From Domibacillus sp. DTU_2020_1001157_1_SI_ALB_TIR_016 (GTDB lineage Bacteria > Bacillota > Bacilli > Bacillales > Domibacillaceae), in contig NZ_CP135439.1 in the NCBI RefSeq assembly GCF_032341995.1, forward strand, positions 1,674,001 through 1,738,000: 64,000 nt of DNA, in the 5' to 3' direction. The number at the start of each line of letters is the position of its first letter. Position 1 is the stretch's first letter. The position numbers and the translations under genes are program-made. Positions 60,241 through 64,000 of this stretch are shown in pieces. A model generated the notes under the pieces. The model searched no databases. It saw only the letters and a program-made list of their open reading frames with translations, and was not told the DNA's origin.

Positions 60241-62127
60241 ATGTCCGGAAAAGTGAGAGATTATTCTCAGCTTGCAAAAGATATTTTAGAAGCAGTTGGC
60301 GGAGAAGAAAATGTCATTGGAGCGACACGCTGTGCGACACGGCTAAGACTGGTGCTGAAGCGGTCCAATCCAAAAGCAAAAGATAAAGTAGCATCCATGC
60401 CAGGCGTGATCACCGTAGTAGAAAACGGCGGCCAGTTTCAAGTCGTGATTGGCCAGCACGTAGGGGAAGTGTACGAGAAGTTTGCTGGATTAGTAAACCT
60501 GCAATCAACCGATGTACAAAATGAAAACAAAGGCACGGTTGTAAACCGTATTATTGCAACGATGTCAGCGGTATTTGCGCCATTTATCTACATTTTGGCT
60601 GCAGCGGGTATTTTGCAGGGTGCGCTCATCATCATTAATTTATTGTTTCCCGGCTTTGCTGAAACAGGGACTTATCAAGTATTTAGTTTTATTTCATGGG
60701 CACCGTTTACGTTCCTGCCGATTTTTATCGCGATTACAGCAGCGAATCATTTTAAAACCAATTTGTATATCGCAGTTGCCTGCTGTGCGGCACTAGTCAG
60801 TCCAACCTGGGCAGAAATCGCAGCTCAAATTACAGAAGGAAACAGCATGAATTTCTTAGGGCTTGCGCTGTCTCCAACGACGTATACATCGTCTGTATTG
60901 CCGCCGCTCTTTTTAGTATGGATTTTGTCTTACCTTGAAAGATTTTTAAACAAGAACATGAACGAAGTTGTTAGACCATTGCTTGTTCCATTATTATCCT
61001 TGGTCATTATGGTTCCGCTCACAATTCTATTGATCGGCCCTGTTACAACAGCGGGTGCGACTGGAATTGCAAACGGATACAACTTCTTAGCTGAAAATGC
61101 ACCGGCTGTAGCGGGAGCCATCATCGGCGGATTCTGGCAAGTGATCGTAATCTTCGGCGTTCACTGGGGCATTACGCCAATGGTACTGGCAAACTATGAT
61201 TTATACGGCCGCGATTCGTTCCAGGCGTATCAAACGATCGCCGTTATTGCACAAGTCGGTGCAGTACTCGGTGTGATCTTAAAAGCAAAAAGCCAGGAAA
61301 CACGCAAAGTCAGTGTGTCAGCTGGTGTAACCGGACTGTTTGGTATTACAGAGCCAGCCATTTACGGGGTAACATTACGATTTAAAAAGCCATTTATTTT
61401 CGGATGCATTTCCGGTGCAATCGGTGCGGTTGCCGCAAGTTTCTTTAATCCATATTACTTTGCTTACGCAGGACTTCCAGGACCGCTTACGATTGTAAAC
61501 GGAATCAATCCAGAGTACCCAATGTCTATCTGGGGGATTTTACTCGGTGCTGCGATTGCGATCGTACTTCCTATTGTGTTAATCCAGATCTTTGGTTTCG
61601 GTGAAGATACAGCCAAAAAAGCAGACGATACACCTGCTGCAGAGGAAGGGCAATCAAGCAGCCTTACAAACAATGAAGAAGCAGTATACGCTCCATTTAA
61701 CGGCAAAGTGATCCCGCTTTCTGAAGTGCCGGATGAAGTATTCAGCTCAGGTGCTATGGGGCAGGGGCTGGCGATTGAACCGACAGACAACAAGCTGCAT
61801 GCTCCATTTGACGGAACGGTTGTGATGGTGGCACCAACCAAGCATGCAATCGGTCTTCGTTCAGAATCAGGAGTTGAATTGCTTGTCCACATTGGTCTTG
61901 ATACAGTTAACTTAAATGGTGAGCCGTTTGCGCTGAAGGTAGCTGATGGTGACAAATTCAAAAAAGGTGATACCCTGATCGAATTTGATAAAGACTTCAT
62001 TCACAGCAAAGGGCTGACAACAATCACACCGATCATTATTACAAATTCAGGTGCTTATCAAGAAGTGATCGTTGAAAATATCCAAACAAGTACATTAAGT
62101 GACAGACTGCTTACAGTTGTAAAATAG
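60241..62127 (+). CDS. bglP: PTS beta-glucoside permease EIIBCA
   Basis: A 628-residue three-domain permease that imports and phosphorylates beta-glucosides. EIIB at residues 1-90 has the phospho-cysteine in GATRCATRLRL. EIIC (100-460) is the membrane domain with family segments GVHWGITPMVLAN and GITEPAIYGV. EIIA (480-628) holds the phospho-histidine in LLVHIGLDTV and AIGLRSESG. Order BCA is that of BglP. RBS AAAGGAGG. The substrate class is supported by the neighbouring GH1 gene. Confidence 0.94.
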   Translation: MSGKVRDYSQLAKDILEAVGGEENVIGATRCATRLRLVLKRSNPKAKDKVASMPGVITVVENGGQFQVVIGQHVGEVYEKFAGLVNLQSTDVQNENKGTVVNRIIATMSAVFAPFIYILAAAGILQGALIIINLLFPGFAETGTYQVFSFISWAPFTFLPIFIAITAANHFKTNLYIAVACCAALVSPTWAEIAAQITEGNSMNFLGLALSPTTYTSSVLPPLFLVWILSYLERFLNKNMNEVVRPLLVPLLSLVIMVPLTILLIGPVTTAGATGIANGYNFLAENAPAVAGAIIGGFWQVIVIFGVHWGITPMVLANYDLYGRDSFQAYQTIAVIAQVGAVLGVILKAKSQETRKVSVSAGVTGLFGITEPAIYGVTLRFKKPFIFGCISGAIGAVAASFFNPYYFAYAGLPGPLTIVNGINPEYPMSIWGILLGAAIAIVLPIVLIQIFGFGEDTAKKADDTPAAEEGQSSSLTNNEEAVYAPFNGKVIPLSEVPDEVFSSGAMGQGLAIEPTDNKLHAPFDGTVVMVAPTKHAIGLRSESGVELLVHIGLDTVNLNGEPFALKVADGDKFKKGDTLIEFDKDFIHSKGLTTITPIIITNSGAYQEVIVENIQTSTLSDRLLTVVK

Positions 62128-62185
62128 GAAAAACTGAAAGCTTTTTGGATACAGAGAAAAAGAAACAAAGACGAGCATCAAAATT

Positions 62186-62217
62186 AAGAAGCGGCTTAAA
62201 GAAGCCGCTTCTTTTTA
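62186..62217 (+). terminator. Terminator after bglP
   Basis: AAGAAGCGGCTT/AAGCCGCTTCTT with a 4-base loop and T-run. Confidence 0.88.
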
Positions 62218-62345
62218 TCATATTTCATATTGCAGGATGAAAATTAAACTCTTTTTCAAGTAATATTTTTTATTCAGTACCACAATCTTCTTTTTCATCC
62301 TTGTACATATACTTAAAAAATTGGATTAGCGTAAAGGAGATGCTT

Positions 62346-63248
62346 ATGTATTTATCAATTGACATCGGTGGCACGTTTATTAAATATGCCCTTATGACCA
62401 GAGCAGGAGCTATTATTCATAAAAACAAAAAGCCAACACCGAAAACCAATTTAACGAATTTCCTTCATGCTCTGTTTTCTATTATTGAAGAACAAGGCGA
62501 CAGAAACGAGATAAAAGGAATTGCCATTAGCTGTCCGGGCATTGTAGATGTTGAAACAGGGATTATTTATCACGGTGGGTCTTTCCCTTTTTTACATGAA
62601 GTAAATATAATGGAAATGATTCAAAAGAAATACCAAAAAAATGTTTCCATTGAAAATGATGCAAAATGCGCTGCGATGGCAGAAATGTGGCTTGGAAGCG
62701 TCAAAGGAATCAACGATGCTGTGGTGCTGGTGCTTGGCAGCGGCGTGGGTGGTGGTATTATTCTAGGAGGGAAAGTCCGCAGGGGGATCACCATGTCTGC
62801 CGGCGAAGTCAGCTATATTATTAGGGATATCCACCCTGACACAAAGCAAGCGAGTCTTTTCGGGAATTATTGCTCTGCGGTAGAAATGGTACGCCAAATT
62901 GCAGGTGCGAAGCAGCTTGAGAACCTGACTGATGGTGAAGCGGTGTTTGAGTTCATTAACAATCAAGATGAAGAAGCAACCGCAATCTTTGATAAATATT
63001 GCCTTCAGCTGGCGGCGCAAATTTTAAATTTACAGTATATCATTGATCCAGAACGGTTTGCCATTGGCGGAGGCATTAGTGCCCAGCCGGTTTTACTTGA
63101 GCGTATTAACTGGGCAATCCAAGAATTAAAACAGCACAATCCAATTTTGCATATGGCAAATCCACAAGTGGTCACTTGCCATTTTCAAAACGATGCCAAT
63201 CTGTACGGCGCCCTGTATCATTTTTTGGTAACAATGAAAAAGCGGTAG
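62346..63248 (+). CDS. ROK-family sugar kinase
   Basis: A 300-residue ROK protein without a DNA-binding domain. ATP site DIGGTFIKYAL, substrate aspartate in VSIENDAKCAA, and GSGVGGGIILGGKVRRG. The usual zinc motif (CxCGxxGCxE) is absent; the region reads SLFGNYCSAVEM. That fits kinases of the BglK type, though glucose is also likely. ATG 62346 follows AAAGGAG; upstream in-frame starts are rejected. A terminator precedes it, so it has its own promoter or relies on read-through. Likely to phosphorylate glucose or beta-glucoside in the cytoplasm, alongside the SemiSWEET and GH1 genes. Confidence 0.85.
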   Translation: MYLSIDIGGTFIKYALMTRAGAIIHKNKKPTPKTNLTNFLHALFSIIEEQGDRNEIKGIAISCPGIVDVETGIIYHGGSFPFLHEVNIMEMIQKKYQKNVSIENDAKCAAMAEMWLGSVKGINDAVVLVLGSGVGGGIILGGKVRRGITMSAGEVSYIIRDIHPDTKQASLFGNYCSAVEMVRQIAGAKQLENLTDGEAVFEFINNQDEEATAIFDKYCLQLAAQILNLQYIIDPERFAIGGGISAQPVLLERINWAIQELKQHNPILHMANPQVVTCHFQNDANLYGALYHFLVTMKKR

Positions 63249-63284
63249 TCAGCCGGTGGGACTGATCCCGGTTTTAAGCCAGTA

Positions 63285-63329
63285 GTGAACCTCTCCACCT
63301 AAATTCAAGATTTTGATGGAGAGGTTCAC
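63285..63329 (+). repeat. Palindromic repeat, copy B
   Basis: A 13-bp perfect stem GTGAACCTCTCCA/TGGAGAGGTTCAC around a 19-base loop (CCTAAATTCAAGATTTTGA). The left arm and loop match copy A at 56783-56817. Confidence 0.75.
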
Positions 63330-63386
63330 ACGAATCTGAAGTGATAATTCCGATAAAGCGGTATTTTAACAGAATAGGATAATAAA

Positions 63387-63605
63387 TTACAGTGTGAAAT
63401 GAAAATTTTTTGGAATAGAGTTTCTTAATAAATCATAATTATTTGTGGATAAAGGTGTCGGAGCTTTTTTTATTTCTCCTTTGTTAGGAAAAGTGAGGCA
63501 TTTTCTTATGGCGAAAGTCTTACCAGTCATTGATTCACCGGGTTTTAGTTTAATTTGTTTAAAAATCTCAGGATAAAACAGGCCTTGAGCTGATTTAGCG
63601 ATCAA
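63387..63605 (-). pseudogene. GAF-domain gene fragment
   Basis: An open frame of about 72 codons with only a weak TTG start and no ribosome site. It reads AKSAQGLFYPEIFKQIKLKP, then GESMTGKTFAIRKCLTFPNK and ends without a family-like C-terminus. KPGESMTGKTF is the style of GAF domains of sensory regulators. It is bounded by palindromic repeats B and C and is probably the remains of a larger regulator. Confidence 0.5.
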
Positions 63606-63694
63606 ACAGTTCTGGTTATTATTGTATAGTTATAAAGACCCTCCACCCGCAGCATCTACGGCAGAAATCGTTTTAATTATAATTGAACAAAAAA

Positions 63695-63747
63695 TTAGCG
63701 CCGCATTCCCCTTCAAAATCTTTGGTTTAGTGGGGGTTAGGCGCTAA
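63695..63747 (-). repeat. Palindromic repeat, copy C
   Basis: TTAGCGCC (63695-63702) and GGCGCTAA (63740-63747) flank an imperfect inner CCCC/GGGG pairing. The reverse complement contains CCAAAGATTTTGAAGGGGAA and GCGGCGCTAATTTTTT, which matches the right half of copy A. Confidence 0.75.
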
Positions 63748-64000
63748 GGTCTTTACTCTCCCTGTTCTTCTACCTTTTTTCTTACACCGATTCCCGATTC
63801 TTACTTATCATCACTCATACTAATTCTCTTTTCGTTTTACAAGTGATTTTCATTTTGATGCGATTCCACAAATTTTTTCGTCCAATTTTCAGGAGGATGA
63901 GTATAGTGCTGTATTGTCCAATTCATTATAATGCAGTTATTGGAATATTTAGGAATGCAAGAAACCGTCTTAATTTTAGTGTTTTATTGAATAAATTGAA
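63748..64000. other. Window end without recognisable gene
   Basis: AT-rich sequence with stops in all frames. No promoter, RNA or repeat that I could support. Confidence 0.3.

Noticed and set aside
61464..62000. Open frame of 178 codons opposite the EIIC/EIIA part of bglP
   Set aside because: Antisense shadow of a conserved domain with no start signal and Ser/Pro/Thr-rich composition.

Overview
The window comes from the chromosome of a low-to-mid GC, aerobic, endospore-forming Bacillaceae close to Bacillus. Support comes from a cytochrome aa3 quinol oxidase operon (qoxABCD), a CotF-type spore coat protein, an Sda-type sporulation checkpoint peptide, the competence repressor and nucleoid protein Rok, the replication terminator protein RTP, BirA, Rex and CcpA-type operators, and strong AGGAGG ribosome sites with frequent TTG and GTG starts. 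In B. subtilis both rtp and odhAB lie near the replication terminus, so this stretch may be terminus-proximal here too.

Layout. 0-13.7 kb: the end of trpA; a YlmA-like ATPase; odhA-odhB (2-oxoglutarate dehydrogenase) behind a cre-like site; a 45-residue Sda-like gene; an apparent operon of NAD(P)HX repair enzyme, small DUF6501-type protein and rok; yojN-yojO (MoxR ATPase plus VWA protein); an inverted pair of degenerate intergenic repeats; xpaC-telA. 13.8-27.5 kb: yidC; bioB with a BirA operator; a membrane gene broken by a stop codon; a MaoC-type hydratase pair joined to cidA-cidB; a formate/nitrite transporter under a perfect Rex box; a Ktr/Trk potassium channel subunit with an aminotransferase; the BirA-controlled bioY-yhfT-yhfS operon; a phospholipase D family protein; rtp with a possible Ter site. 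27.6-36.6 kb: the citrate module citM, citS, citT, yflP (CitS lacks its cytoplasmic PAS domain), hemolysin III family protein, small GNAT, CoA-disulfide-reductase-like flavoprotein, universal stress protein, ABC-F protein. 36.8-42.5 kb: sulfate assimilation and siroheme operon cysH-sat-cysC-sumT-sirB-sirC plus a TauE/SafE permease, without cysP. 42.5-53.5 kb: a decayed gene, a 55-residue gene, membrane proteins, a CDF transporter, a CotF-like coat protein, GNAT and MOSC proteins, qoxABCD and a DUF1992 protein.

53.5-57.2 kb is an AT-rich accessory stretch of gene debris: orphan protein fragments on both strands, a frameshifted DUF3916 gene, a perfect 37-bp inverted repeat, an exported TPR plus DUF218 (YdcF/ElyC) protein and one copy of a short palindromic repeat. 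57.3-63.2 kb is a complete beta-glucoside utilisation locus: GH1 phospho-beta-glucosidase, SemiSWEET transporter, GntR/UTRA regulator, EIIBCA permease and ROK kinase. Both plus-strand promoters carry related palindromes exactly between -35 and -10. The last 750 bases hold two more palindromic repeats and a GAF-domain gene fragment.

I did not find a wholly new multi-gene defence or mobile system. The most promising leads are the PAS-less CitS, the BirA-controlled thiolase that lacks its second catalytic cysteine, the MaoC-pair/cidAB operon, the TauE-type permease standing in for CysP, the chimeric palindromic repeat family, and the tandem response-regulator-like box before the DUF4405 gene.
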